Source: Ruminiclostridium sufflavum DSM 19573 (GTDB lineage: Bacteria > Bacillota > Clostridia > Acetivibrionales > DSM-1351). From it: DNA of 64,000 nucleotides. Where the stretch lies: positions 62,001-126,000 of the forward strand of contig NZ_QKMR01000007.1 in the NCBI RefSeq assembly GCF_003208175.1, written 5' to 3'. The position numbers were made by a program, and so were the translations under genes. This document shows positions 9,212 through 18,602 of this stretch, in pieces; the first letter of the stretch is position 1; each line of letters opens with the position of its first letter. The notes under the pieces were generated by a model. That model saw nothing but the letters and a program-made list of their open reading frames with translations, ran no database searches and had not been told where the DNA came from.

Positions 9212-12200
9212 ATGCCCAAGAATTTAAATATAAAAAAGGTATTAGTTATAGGCTCCGGCCCTATAGTAATAGGCCAGGCCGCCGAATTTGACTACTCAGG
9301 TACGCAGGCCTGCAAATCTCTCAGAGAAGAAGGCATTGAGGTGGTGCTGATAAACAGTAATCCTGCCACAATCATGACAGACACGCAGTCAGCCGATAAG
9401 GTCTACATAGAGCCTATCACACTGGAATTTGTAAAAAAGATTATATATAAAGAAAAGCCCGACGGCATTCTGGCTTCCCTCGGCGGACAAACAGGCCTCA
9501 ATATGGCTGTTCAGCTGGCTGAGGACGGAATTCTGGATGAAATGCATATTGAGCTTCTGGGAACTTCCCTTTCCTCAATAAAGAAAGCGGAGGACAGAGA
9601 GCTTTTCAAAGAAACAATGGAGGAAATAAATGAAAAGGTTGCTCCAAGCAAAATCGTTACTACCCTAAAGGATGCTGTTGAATTTGCGGAGGAAATCGGC
9701 TTTCCCATTATTATAAGGCCCGCTTATACTCTCGGCGGCTCCGGCGGAGGTATCGCAAGCAATATGGAGGAGTTCAAATATATATGCGGCAAAGGCCTTA
9801 AACTAAGTATGATCAGTCAGGTGCTTCTTGAACAGAGTGTTGCCGGCTGGAAGGAAATAGAGTATGAGGTAATGCGTGACAGCAGCGACAACTGTATTAT
9901 TATATGTAATATGGAAAATTTTGATCCTGTGGGTGTTCATACGGGTGACAGTATCGTTGTCGCTCCGAGCCAGACCCTATCCGACGTTGAATACCAGATG
10001 CTCAGGACTGCTTCAATCAAGATAATCCGCGCACTTGATATAAAAGGCGGCTGCAATATCCAGTTTGCCCTTAATCCTGACAGCTTCGAATACGTAGTAA
10101 TCGAAGTAAACCCGAGAGTAAGCCGTTCCAGTGCTCTTGCGTCCAAGGCCACAGGATATCCCATAGCCCGTGTAACTGCAAAAATTGCTATAGGAATGAC
10201 TCTTGATGAAATCAAGAACTCTGTGACCAAAACCACAAGCGCATGCTTTGAGCCGGCATTGGACTATGTTGTTACAAAGGTTCCCCGCTGGCCCTTTGAT
10301 AAGTTTGCCAATGCGGACAGAAGTCTGGGCACACAAATGAAGGCAACAGGAGAGGTAATGGCAATAGGCCGTACCTTTGAAGAATCACTTTTAAAAGCAA
10401 TTGATTCTCTGGATATCAAATTTAACTATCAGCTGGGTCTGAGCCTCTTTGATACCATGAGCCGCGAGGAGCTGGTGGAATATGTTCAGCACCCCAGTGA
10501 CCAGCGTATATTCGCACTGTGCAAGGCACTGCAGAAGGGTGTTTCTGCAGGAGAAATAGTAAGAATAACTAAAATAGATGAATTCTTTATCAGAAAGCTA
10601 AAAAAAATTGTCAGGCTGGGTGAAGAAATCACAAATGCCGGTATAGCCTTTCTGGATTATGATTTATATTCAAGAGCGAAGAAAATCGGGTTTGGCGATT
10701 CATACATCGCAAATCTTGCCAATGTTTCCTTGGACGAAATAATAGCACTTAGAAAAAAATATCCGATAAAGCCCGTATATAAAATCGTTGATACCTGTGC
10801 AGGTGAATTTGAAGCGGTGACACCTTACTATTATTCAACCTACGAGGAAAAGGATGATGTAGAGGAAACACCCGGTGACAAGGTATTGGTTATAGGCTCC
10901 GGACCAATCAGGATAGGTCAGGGCATTGAATTTGACTATTGCAGTGTTCACTCTGTTGAAACGCTGAAGGAAATGGGTATTGAGTCAATTATAATCAATA
11001 ATAACCCGGAAACTGTCAGCACAGACTTTGATACCGCCGACAAGCTTTACTTTGAACCTCTTACAAAGGAATGTGTCCTTGATATAATTGAAAAGGAAAA
11101 GCCCTTGGGAGTTATCGTTCAGTTTGGAGGCCAGACTGCAATCAATCTGGCTGAAACCCTTCATTCCGAAGGTGTGAATATTCTCGGTACTACAGTGGAA
11201 AGCATTGATATAGCCGAAGACAGAGAGAAATTCCTACAGCTGCTGGAAGCCTTGAATATTCCCATACCCGAAGGAAGCACTGCATTCTCCTTTGAGCATG
11301 CCAGAGAAATAGCAAATAAAATAGGATATCCCGTACTGGTCAGACCGTCTTATGTACTCGGCGGCCGTGCCATGGAGGTCGTCTATAATGACAAGGTTCT
11401 TGAAGAATATATTACGATGGCTGCCGAGATTTCCACAGAGCATCCTATACTTATAGATAAATATATCGTCGGCAGAGAAATGGAGGTAGATGGTATATGT
11501 GACGGAAATGAGGTTCTTATACCCGGAATAATGGAGCATATTGAACGTGCCGGTGTACATTCGGGAGACAGTATTGCTGTATATCCCCCCCGTAATCTCT
11601 CCTTGAAGGTCAAGGCTACGATTGAGGATTACACCGTACGCCTGTCAAAGGCTCTTAAGGTAGTCGGCCTGTTTAATATTCAGTTTGTCATGAACAAATA
11701 TGAGAAGGTTTATGTTATAGAGGTAAATCCCCGTGCCAGCAGAACCGTTCCGATAATGAGCAAGATTACAGGTATACCGATGGTAAGTGTGGCTACAAAG
11801 CTGATTATGGGTAAAACCCTGACAGAGCTGAATTATAAGCCCGGACTTGCGAAAGAAGCTGCTTACTTCGCTGTAAAGGCTCCCGTATTCTCTTTTGCAA
11901 AGCTGACTACCGTTGATACCTTCCTAGGGCCTGAAATGAAGTCAACAGGAGAGGTAATGGGTGTTGATAAGGATTATTACAATGCATTATACAAGGCCAT
12001 CGCCGCATCGGGAATGCTGATACCTTCAGGCGGAAACGTACTCCTTTCCGTCGCAGACAGAGATAAGACGGAGTGTATTGAAATTGCAAACAAGCTGCTT
12101 GAACTGGGCTTTAAGCTCTCCGCCACAGCCGGAACATATGCTGCGTTGCATAAGGCAGAGCTTCCTGTCCAATTCATTGAAGAGGATAATATATTGAATT

Positions 12201-12424
12201 ATATAAAGGAAGATAAAATAACCCTTGTTATAAACACCCCCACCCGGGGCAAAATTCCCGAAAGGAAAGGCTTTATCCTCAGAAGGACATCAATGGAGTA
12301 CAATATACCTTGCATAACCTCTCTGGATACCACAAATGCAGTTCTGAGCATTCTGGAAAGGCTGATTGCCGATAACAAGGCAGATATATATTCTCTTGAT
12401 GAATACTCGGTATACAGGGGATAG
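9212..12424 (+). CDS. carB: Carbamoyl-phosphate synthase large subunit
   Basis: Makes carbamoyl phosphate from bicarbonate, ammonia and two ATP. The 1070 residues hold the two homologous ATP-grasp halves: the first opens with [14 protein letters not shown] near 11, the second with [15 protein letters not shown] near 557. A C-terminal MGS-like allosteric domain occupies about 940-1070. Full length. GGAGG stands 7 nt before the ATG at 9212. The 115-bp gap after carA has no convincing terminator, so it is probably in the same transcript. Confidence 0.97.
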   Translation: MPKNLNIKKVLVIGSGPIVIGQAAEFDYSGTQACKSLREEGIEVVLINSNPATIMTDTQSADKVYIEPITLEFVKKIIYKEKPDGILASLGGQTGLNMAVQLAEDGILDEMHIELLGTSLSSIKKAEDRELFKETMEEINEKVAPSKIVTTLKDAVEFAEEIGFPIIIRPAYTLGGSGGGIASNMEEFKYICGKGLKLSMISQVLLEQSVAGWKEIEYEVMRDSSDNCIIICNMENFDPVGVHTGDSIVVAPSQTLSDVEYQMLRTASIKIIRALDIKGGCNIQFALNPDSFEYVVIEVNPRVSRSSALASKATGYPIARVTAKIAIGMTLDEIKNSVTKTTSACFEPALDYVVTKVPRWPFDKFANADRSLGTQMKATGEVMAIGRTFEESLLKAIDSLDIKFNYQLGLSLFDTMSREELVEYVQHPSDQRIFALCKALQKGVSAGEIVRITKIDEFFIRKLKKIVRLGEEITNAGIAFLDYDLYSRAKKIGFGDSYIANLANVSLDEIIALRKKYPIKPVYKIVDTCAGEFEAVTPYYYSTYEEKDDVEETPGDKVLVIGSGPIRIGQGIEFDYCSVHSVETLKEMGIESIIINNNPETVSTDFDTADKLYFEPLTKECVLDIIEKEKPLGVIVQFGGQTAINLAETLHSEGVNILGTTVESIDIAEDREKFLQLLEALNIPIPEGSTAFSFEHAREIANKIGYPVLVRPSYVLGGRAMEVVYNDKVLEEYITMAAEISTEHPILIDKYIVGREMEVDGICDGNEVLIPGIMEHIERAGVHSGDSIAVYPPRNLSLKVKATIEDYTVRLSKALKVVGLFNIQFVMNKYEKVYVIEVNPRASRTVPIMSKITGIPMVSVATKLIMGKTLTELNYKPGLAKEAAYFAVKAPVFSFAKLTTVDTFLGPEMKSTGEVMGVDKDYYNALYKAIAASGMLIPSGGNVLLSVADRDKTECIEIANKLLELGFKLSATAGTYAALHKAELPVQFIEEDNILNYIKEDKITLVINTPTRGKIPERKGFILRRTSMEYNIPCITSLDTTNAVLSILERLIADNKADIYSLDEYSVYRG

Positions 12425-12471
12425 CTTGAAAGAAACAAAATGCAGATTAAATAGCGCACCTTTAAAATAGC

Positions 12472-12486
12472 CGGAGAAGCTCTCCG
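12472..12486 (+). other. Small hairpin between carB and argF
   Basis: The perfect 6-bp stem CGGAGA / TCTCCG with a 3-nt loop is followed by A-rich rather than T-rich sequence on the plus strand. It does not look like a terminator and could be a processing or stability element in the operon mRNA. Low significance. Confidence 0.35.
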
Positions 12487-12531
12487 AAAATATATATTAA
12501 TTATAATTAGTCCAGAAGGAGTGAATTTATT

Positions 12532-13452
12532 GTGAAGCACTTATTAAGTCTTAACGATTTGACTACCGATGAAATACATGATCTGCTGAAGCTTGCATTA
12601 AAGCTCAAGGAGCAGAACAAAAGCGGCATAAAGCATCATATATTGGAAGGCAAAACCCTTGGAATGATTTTTTCAAAGTCCTCGACCAGAACCAGAGTTT
12701 CCTTTGAGGTTGGAATGTATCAGCTGGGAGGCTCAGCCCTGTTTCTGAGCTCAGATGATATCCAGATTGGAAGAGGCGAATCTATCTATGATACAGCCAA
12801 CGTATTGTCAAGATATTTAGACGGTATTATGATCAGAACATATAAGCAAAGTGACGTGGATGACCTTGCTGAATTCGGAACTATTCCTATTATAAACGGA
12901 CTGACTGACGAAATGCATCCCTGCCAGATTCTTGCCGACCTTCAAACCGTTTATGAGCACAAGAAAAAGCTTGAAGGCCTTAAGCTTGCATATATCGGTG
13001 ACGGAAACAACATTGCACATTCACTGCTCCACGGCTGTGCAAAGGTGGGAATGAATATTGCAATAGCATCACCTGAAGGCTATGAATGTGATAACAAATA
13101 TGTGGAAGAAGCAAAGGCAGCTGCAAAGCTGACAGGTTCCGAGATATTAATGACTCAGGACCCTGCCGAAGCTGCCGCAGGTGCAGACGTTGTTTATGGC
13201 GATACCTGGATAAGCATGGGTCAGGAGGAGCAAAAGGCTGAAAAGCTCAAAATTTTTATGCCTTACCAGATTAATAGTGAGCTGTTTGCAAAAGCTAATG
13301 ACGATGCAATTTTCCTGCATTGTCTGCCTGCATACAGAGGCTATGAGGTGACCAAAGAGGTTATTGACGGCCCGCAGTCAGCAATTTTTGATGAAGCCGA
13401 AAACAGGCTGCACGCACAAAAGGCTGTCTTGGCGACTCTGCTTGTCAAGTAA
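12532..13452 (+). CDS. argF: Ornithine carbamoyltransferase
   Basis: Joins ornithine and carbamoyl phosphate to give citrulline; 306 residues, the normal length. SKSSTRTRVSFEVGM near 44 is the carbamoyl-phosphate loop, DEMHPCQILADLQT near 126 is the HPCQ motif, and FLHCLPAYRGYEV near 262 is the ornithine-site HCLPA motif. The start is GTG, preceded by AAGGAG at 10 nt. Fourth gene of the argD unit; an acetyltransferase gene follows with no terminator between. Confidence 0.95.
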   Translation: MKHLLSLNDLTTDEIHDLLKLALKLKEQNKSGIKHHILEGKTLGMIFSKSSTRTRVSFEVGMYQLGGSALFLSSDDIQIGRGESIYDTANVLSRYLDGIMIRTYKQSDVDDLAEFGTIPIINGLTDEMHPCQILADLQTVYEHKKKLEGLKLAYIGDGNNIAHSLLHGCAKVGMNIAIASPEGYECDNKYVEEAKAAAKLTGSEILMTQDPAEAAAGADVVYGDTWISMGQEEQKAEKLKIFMPYQINSELFAKANDDAIFLHCLPAYRGYEVTKEVIDGPQSAIFDEAENRLHAQKAVLATLLVK

Positions 13453-13585
13453 TTTTAATAAGTATAGCGGCAAATACACAACCTGTTATAACAAAAAACC
13501 CAAAAACTAAATAAGCGGAATATTGCATATCTGTTTATAACAGTGCCACAAAAGCTTAAAGCCTTAGGATTGAGGGAAAAACGAA

Positions 13586-14059
13586 ATGAATTATTCATTT
13601 ATTATAAGAAAGGCTTCTATAGAAGATGCCCCTGCTATATCAACCATTATGCAGGAATCCTTTAAAAAATACATGCAGGATACGGGCTTATCAGGAACAA
13701 TGGAGGCCCTGTCTGAAAGCATAGAGGAAATTGAAGCAGATATTCTGGAAAGGGAAGTTTATATTGCCATTATAGACGATAATCCCGTCGGCTCTATCAG
13801 AATCAAGCTTTTACCTGATAATACCGCTTACATAAGCAGATTCGGAGTGCGGCTCGACTACCACAATATAGGAATCGGCAAGTCTTTAATTAATCTGGTT
13901 GATAAAATGCTTAAATCAAAAGGAGTGAGGAAGGTAAGTCTTCATACTGCCTCAAAATACCTTGACCTAATCAGATTTTATTACGGACGCGGCTTCTATA
14001 TTGAATCAACCACTACAGACAGAGGCTACATAAGAGCACTTCTGGTTAAGGAATACTAA
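13586..14059 (+). CDS. GNAT-family N-acetyltransferase
   Basis: A 157-residue single-domain GNAT protein. The acetyl-CoA loop is FGVRLDYHNIGIGKSLINL at about 93-111, which fits the R/Q-x-x-G-x-G/A pattern loosely. Its N-terminus (IRKASIEDAPAISTIMQ) is typical of the family. It lies 133 bp after argF, on the same strand and before the next terminator, so it may be read with the arginine operon. Since no argJ or argA is in the cluster, a role in acetylating glutamate is conceivable but unproven. Substrate unknown. Confidence 0.8.
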   Translation: MNYSFIIRKASIEDAPAISTIMQESFKKYMQDTGLSGTMEALSESIEEIEADILEREVYIAIIDDNPVGSIRIKLLPDNTAYISRFGVRLDYHNIGIGKSLINLVDKMLKSKGVRKVSLHTASKYLDLIRFYYGRGFYIESTTTDRGYIRALLVKEY

Positions 14060-14066
14060 TAACCTG

Positions 14067-14120
14067 AAAAGCCCCAAGAATCGAGTAATAAGATTACCCT
14101 ACCGATTCTTGGGGCTTAAA
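14067..14120. terminator. Bidirectional terminator between the GNAT gene and the chemoreceptor gene
   Basis: A 15-bp perfect stem, AAGCCCCAAGAATCG (14069-14083) with CGATTCTTGGGGCTT (14103-14117). It lies between convergent genes ending at 14059 and 14122. Confidence 0.92.
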
Positions 14121-14121
14121 A

Positions 14122-16149
14122 CTAAATCTTGAACTTTTCCACCAGCTCCATGAGCTCAGCTGCTCCTTGCGAATTTTCATCAGCAAGCTTTGATTCTGTC
14201 ACAGTTTTATCTACAATCTCCGTAGTCTTAGCTGCAATATCCTGTACTCCCCTTGCACCTTCATTTATCGTTACAGAAACTTCATTCATGGCAACCGTAA
14301 TATTTGAAACAGCTGCATTAAGCTTGCCGGCAGCCATTTCAAATTCCTTCATAAGGTCGTTAACATATAAGGCATCACTGTTATATTGTTCGCTTACTTT
14401 TATCAGCTTCTCATAATCTTTTAATACATTCTGGTCAACAAAGGATAAAATAGCCTCTGAATTCTCTTTCATATTTCCTACCGAAGAATAGACGTTTTTA
14501 ACTATTCCCTGGATACCGGCAGCTGTTTGTGAGGATTGCTCCGCCAGCTTTCGAATTTCATCGGCAACCACCGCAAAGCCTTTTCCGGCCTCCCCGGCTC
14601 TAGCGGCTTCGATAGCCGCATTCAAAGCAAGAAGATTTGTCTGCTCGGTAATAGAAAGTATAGTGTTGGCTAAAACACCAATTTCCGCAATTGTATTGGA
14701 TTTCTCTATAGCATCCTCCATTTTTATTTTAGCCTCTTCATAAATTGTTTTGGTATGCTGAGTAGACTCAAGGGCATCCTTTTTCAAAATATCGGCCTTT
14801 TCTGTTATCTGATTGGAAACTTCTGTACCTTCCTTTGCCTTGACAGCAATTGCAGCGACACTGGAATCAATATCATTGGTTGTAGCTGTAATTTCCTCTG
14901 CCGAAGCCGCTGTTTGCTGCATTCCAGCAGATAATTGCTGTGTAGTGGCAGAATTATCATTGGCATTGCCCTGAATATCTATTGACAGGCTTTCCATCTT
15001 TCCTGCATTTTCCATGACAATCTGAGATACATTAATAAGCTTTTCAACCATTTCCTTCAACACCCTTCGTGTTTGGAATATGGATTTAGCCATTATGCCA
15101 ATTTCATCTCTGCTTTTCACAAGATATTCGTAGGTATTATCATCCTTAAGATCCAAATCTGCAGTTTTATTTATCAGTCCGGTAAGCTTTATAATAGGAG
15201 ACGATATTTTATTTGATATTATTAGTCCGATTAGAAGTGCCAAAATTACACTAATAACTCCTATAATCAGAATATACCTCACCATGTTGGTTATTGGCAG
15301 CATTATATCCTCAATGTCCCCTGTTACAACCAGTACCCAGTTTGTTTCAGGTATTATGCTGTATATCGCCTTCTTATAATGTCCCTCAAATTCATATTGA
15401 ATAATATCGGATTCTAATTTCTCACCTTTTTTAACCCTTTCAACAATAGAATTAATCTGGCTTACGTCAGACGGCTTACCTATCTTATCTTTTCTGGGGT
15501 GATAAAGAATATTCCCTTTTTCATCCACTAAAAAGGCATAACTTGACTCGGTACCTAATATTTTTGTATTTGACAAATAATTTGTTATACTTTCTGCATT
15601 TACCGTAACTGAAGCAAAGCCCATCAGCTTGTCATCCACCTTGATAGGATAAACAAAGGCAACAATATTAGAGCCTGTTGACTTTGATACTAATGTTTCA
15701 CTTATCACAGGCTCACCGGTCTCAAATAATTTTCGCGCATATTCCCTGTCACTCATATCACTATAAATAAGATTTACTTCACTATCAGCCAAAACCATGT
15801 ACTTTGAGTCAGCAATATAAATGTTGTCTACATTGCCTGCTTCTTCAGCAATATTCTGCAGCTTTTTGTTCAAATCCGCCTGAAGCTTCTCCACCGGCTC
15901 TCCTGCCTGTTTCAAGGACAAGATATCTTCAACCTCCTTTTGCTGTGCTATTAAAGCAACATTTCTCATTTCCTTTTCAATCATTAAACTGATAATGGTT
16001 GAATCATACCTGCCAATATCGGACATGGAGGTCTCTGTTATGTCATTAATTGTGTCTATTGATTTATACAGTGCCACAGCTCCTAAAACCACTGAAGCGG
16101 CAACTATCATTGAAACCATTGCTATAGATAGTTTCATTCTTATTTTCAT
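14122..16149 (-). CDS. Methyl-accepting chemotaxis protein with periplasmic Cache sensor
   Basis: Membrane chemoreceptor of 675 residues. Membrane helix 1 at about 7-28, an extracellular double-Cache-like sensor at about 32-280, helix 2 at about 288-310, HAMP to about 365, then a long coiled-coil signalling domain. The hairpin tip is [20 protein letters not shown], followed by [18 protein letters not shown], the CheA/CheW contact region. AGGGGG precedes the ATG. No chemotaxis genes are adjacent. Ligand not predictable here; Cache domains often bind amino acids or carboxylates. Confidence 0.94.
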   Translation of the reverse strand: MKIRMKLSIAMVSMIVAASVVLGAVALYKSIDTINDITETSMSDIGRYDSTIISLMIEKEMRNVALIAQQKEVEDILSLKQAGEPVEKLQADLNKKLQNIAEEAGNVDNIYIADSKYMVLADSEVNLIYSDMSDREYARKLFETGEPVISETLVSKSTGSNIVAFVYPIKVDDKLMGFASVTVNAESITNYLSNTKILGTESSYAFLVDEKGNILYHPRKDKIGKPSDVSQINSIVERVKKGEKLESDIIQYEFEGHYKKAIYSIIPETNWVLVVTGDIEDIMLPITNMVRYILIIGVISVILALLIGLIISNKISSPIIKLTGLINKTADLDLKDDNTYEYLVKSRDEIGIMAKSIFQTRRVLKEMVEKLINVSQIVMENAGKMESLSIDIQGNANDNSATTQQLSAGMQQTAASAEEITATTNDIDSSVAAIAVKAKEGTEVSNQITEKADILKKDALESTQHTKTIYEEAKIKMEDAIEKSNTIAEIGVLANTILSITEQTNLLALNAAIEAARAGEAGKGFAVVADEIRKLAEQSSQTAAGIQGIVKNVYSSVGNMKENSEAILSFVDQNVLKDYEKLIKVSEQYNSDALYVNDLMKEFEMAAGKLNAAVSNITVAMNEVSVTINEGARGVQDIAAKTTEIVDKTVTESKLADENSQGAAELMELVEKFKI

Positions 16150-16408
16150 ATGTAATATCCCCCTGAAATAAAATAGAATATGTTAACTTTAAAGCCTTTA
16201 AATAAAAGTAGTCTTCAAGCCTGTGGAATACAGATTTTCAAAGACTTTACAGCATCTGATCACAAAGTAGAAAAGCCCAAAAAATATTAAATTTAGATTA
16301 ATATAAATGTACTATCAATTTATATATTTGTCAATATTTTATGGCGAATTATGTCGAATTAAGAGGAAAAATTCATAAGCAGACCTGCTAAAAAAGCATA
16401 ATGATTCC
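16150..16408 (-). other. Intergenic region upstream of the chemoreceptor
   Basis: About 260 bp of AT-rich sequence. I looked for a c-di-GMP riboswitch or a sigma-D promoter in the leader and found neither. No small gene was seen. Confidence 0.4.
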
Positions 16409-17317
16409 TTAAACTTTTGGTATTTCCATAAACCCTTCTCCAAGAACTTCGTGAACCTCTGCCAAAATCATGAAGGCATTCTTATCCACTTCCTGTACAA
16501 TTTCCTTGAGCCGTTGTATTTGTGTTCTTCCTATGACACAAAGTATTACGTTTTTATCCTTTCCGGAGTAGACACCTCTGCCTTTTAATTCCGTAACACC
16601 TCTGTCCAATTCAATCAAAAGTCTCCTTGATATCTCCTCCTGCTTGTCTGAAATAATAAATGCCGCTCTGGAGTAATCCACACCGGCAACCAAAGCATCA
16701 ATTACTTTAGTTGTCAGAAATAAACTTACAAATGAGTATAGGCCTATCAAAATGCTGTTAAATACAATAATTGCAAATAGTATAATTAATGCATCCAACC
16801 ACAGAATTAATTGTCCGATTGTCATATTCTTGAATATTCTATTAAGCAGCTTTGCCGCCAGCTCTGTTCCTCCGGTTGTAGCATCCATTTTTAATACAAT
16901 ACCAAGCCCTACCCCGCTTATAAACCCGCCAATTATGCTATAAAGCAAAATGTCGGGAGTATTTGCAGCACCGGTGCCGTTTACCAGAAGCCTTTTTGCA
17001 AAATCGGCTGAATATGCTTCGGTTAAATCTATAATAACAGAGAGAATGACAGTACCGTAAAGTGTCCTGAAAAAAAACCTTTTACCTATAAATTTGAATC
17101 CAAGTAAAAATAACGGAACATTAATTACCAGCATCGTCGCACCAACAAGCAGCTTTCCTCCGCTTATATAAAAAAGCACCGTAGCCAGTCCGCTCAAGCC
17201 TCCCGGAGCAATTTTATAAGGAACGAGGAATATATTGATAGCCAGTGCGGTAATTCCGGCTCCTATAGTTATCAGAATATACACTTTCAAAAATTGCAAT
17301 ATTTTATTTTTCCGCAT
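16409..17317 (-). CDS. YitT-family membrane protein
   Basis: A 302-residue membrane protein. Five or six hydrophobic helices span about residues 10-205 (YitT/DUF161 region), including the Gly-rich motif PYKIAPGGLSGLATVL at 29-44. A soluble C-terminal DUF2179 domain (about 220-300) contains GRGVYSGKDKNVILCVI. Function is not established; members are widespread in Firmicutes, often in several copies. The divergent glycosyltransferase gene lies about 460 bp away. Confidence 0.9.
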   Translation of the reverse strand: MRKNKILQFLKVYILITIGAGITALAINIFLVPYKIAPGGLSGLATVLFYISGGKLLVGATMLVINVPLFLLGFKFIGKRFFFRTLYGTVILSVIIDLTEAYSADFAKRLLVNGTGAANTPDILLYSIIGGFISGVGLGIVLKMDATTGGTELAAKLLNRIFKNMTIGQLILWLDALIILFAIIVFNSILIGLYSFVSLFLTTKVIDALVAGVDYSRAAFIISDKQEEISRRLLIELDRGVTELKGRGVYSGKDKNVILCVIGRTQIQRLKEIVQEVDKNAFMILAEVHEVLGEGFMEIPKV

Positions 17318-17407
17318 AACAATATCGTCCCTGCCTCAAACAAATTGCCAATCATCTATTTACCTGCTGCATGGACCTTGTACCTCCATTATTATTTTCT
17401 ATTTGCC

Positions 17408-17459
17408 AAGTCAATTGCAGCTCAAGCCCGAGCTATCGTCCTATGGTATTGACTTTGCC
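17408..17459. repeat. Degenerate copy 3 of the intergenic palindromic repeat
   Basis: It begins AAGTCAATTGCAGCTCAAGCC, like the copies at 6634 and 47636, and ends with the inverted ATTGACTT, so it is bounded by an 8-bp inverted repeat. It lies in the divergent region between the YitT and TagA-like genes. Confidence 0.5.
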
Positions 17460-17621
17460 AGCCTTCCGGCTTATTTATAAAATAATTATTTATGCAGCCG
17501 GTATAAGGCAAAGCTTTCGCATGAAAGGTTGATTACTTATTTAATATATGTTCTTTTTGATTTATATAATCATTTTATTATCAAATAATTTAGTATATTT
17601 CTGTCCTTTTCCTTCCTGTCA

Positions 17622-17650
17622 TTGACAAATAAAATAAGATAAACTAAACT
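17622..17650 (+). promoter_or_regulatory. Likely promoter of the TagA/WecG-like gene
   Basis: Perfect -35 TTGACA (17622-17627), 17-bp spacer and weak -10 TAAACT (17645-17650). The gene starts 127 bp downstream. The same TTGACA/17/TAAACT combination occurs before the GT2 gene at 27305. Confidence 0.5.
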
Positions 17651-17776
17651 GTATAAGTAAATTATTCACATAGAAAAGAGAATTTCGTCAAATTACAACA
17701 GAGATTTTTCAAATGAATTTGCTTTTAGTTGCTGTGGGATTCGGTTTATCACCGGTATTTGAATTGTGGAGGGTAT

Positions 17777-18520
17777 ATGCGAAAAATTGTTAATATTGCG
17801 GGAATCAATATAGATGATATTACAATGGAACAAGCAGTCAAAAAAATATATCATTTTATTTCTTCCGATAAAAGTCATGCAATATATACACCTAATTCCG
17901 AAATAATGATGGATGGCATATCAGACAGCCAAATGAGACAAGTTCTTAATACGGCTGACATGCTTGTAGCTGATGGCGCAGGCGTCGTCTTAGCTTCTAA
18001 AATATTGGGCAAGGCGGTCAGGCAAAAGGTGTCAGGCGTTGATTTGGCAAAAAACCTGCTTAAATCCTCCTCAAAAAAGCCTATCAGGTTTTTCCTCTTC
18101 GGCGGCAAACCGGGAATAGCGGAAAAAGCACAGGCAAATATTATCTGCGATTATCCTTATGCTGATGTTGTAGGAACTCGTAACGGATATTTTTCAGAAG
18201 AAGATACCGAAAAAATTATAGAAGAAATTAACAATTCAAGTGCCGAAGTTCTTTTTGTCTGTTTGGGTGCTCCCAAGCAAGAACTTTGGATTCATGAAAA
18301 TAAGGATAAGCTCAAGGCTAAGGTTTGTATGGGAGTCGGAGGCACCTTGGATGTTCTTGCCGGTAATGTTAAGCTGGCTCCGGATTTTTTCAGAAATCAC
18401 GGGTTGGAATGGCTGTACAGACTTTATAAGGAGCCCAGACGCTTTAAAAGAATGCTGAAGCTGCCTAAATTCATTTTATATGTAATTGGAATACGCCTTA
18501 AATTAATAAAAATAAAATGA
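17777..18520 (+). CDS. WecG/TagA/CpsF-family glycosyltransferase
   Basis: A GT26 enzyme of 247 residues, of the type that adds N-acetylmannosamine to lipid-linked GlcNAc at the inner membrane face during teichoic acid or secondary wall polymer synthesis. Family motifs seen are IYTPNSEIMMDG near 39, VADGAGVVLASKILG near 64, FLFGGKPGIAEKA near 109 and VCLGAPKQELW near 175. The C-terminus is basic, as expected for membrane association. GGAGGG lies before the ATG at 17777. It stands alone, so the exact polymer is unknown. Confidence 0.9.
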   Translation: MRKIVNIAGINIDDITMEQAVKKIYHFISSDKSHAIYTPNSEIMMDGISDSQMRQVLNTADMLVADGAGVVLASKILGKAVRQKVSGVDLAKNLLKSSSKKPIRFFLFGGKPGIAEKAQANIICDYPYADVVGTRNGYFSEEDTEKIIEEINNSSAEVLFVCLGAPKQELWIHENKDKLKAKVCMGVGGTLDVLAGNVKLAPDFFRNHGLEWLYRLYKEPRRFKRMLKLPKFILYVIGIRLKLIKIK

Positions 18521-18521
18521 T

Positions 18522-18582
18522 ATATGATTAAAATGGTGTCATTTTTTATTTAAGCTTAAAAAAGGCACAATTTTAATCATAT
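18522..18582. terminator. Bidirectional terminator hairpin
   Basis: The 13-bp perfect inverted repeat ATATGATTAAAAT / ATTTTAATCATAT, extended by further imperfect pairing, lies between the convergent genes ending at 18520 and 18603. It is AT-rich, so weaker than the others. Confidence 0.65.
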
Positions 18583-18602
18583 AGCTTTATCTGTAATTTA
18601 TA

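Noticed and set aside
16150-16320. A c-di-GMP riboswitch before the chemoreceptor gene
   Set aside because: No GGGCAAA- or ACGCAAAGCC-like segments were seen.
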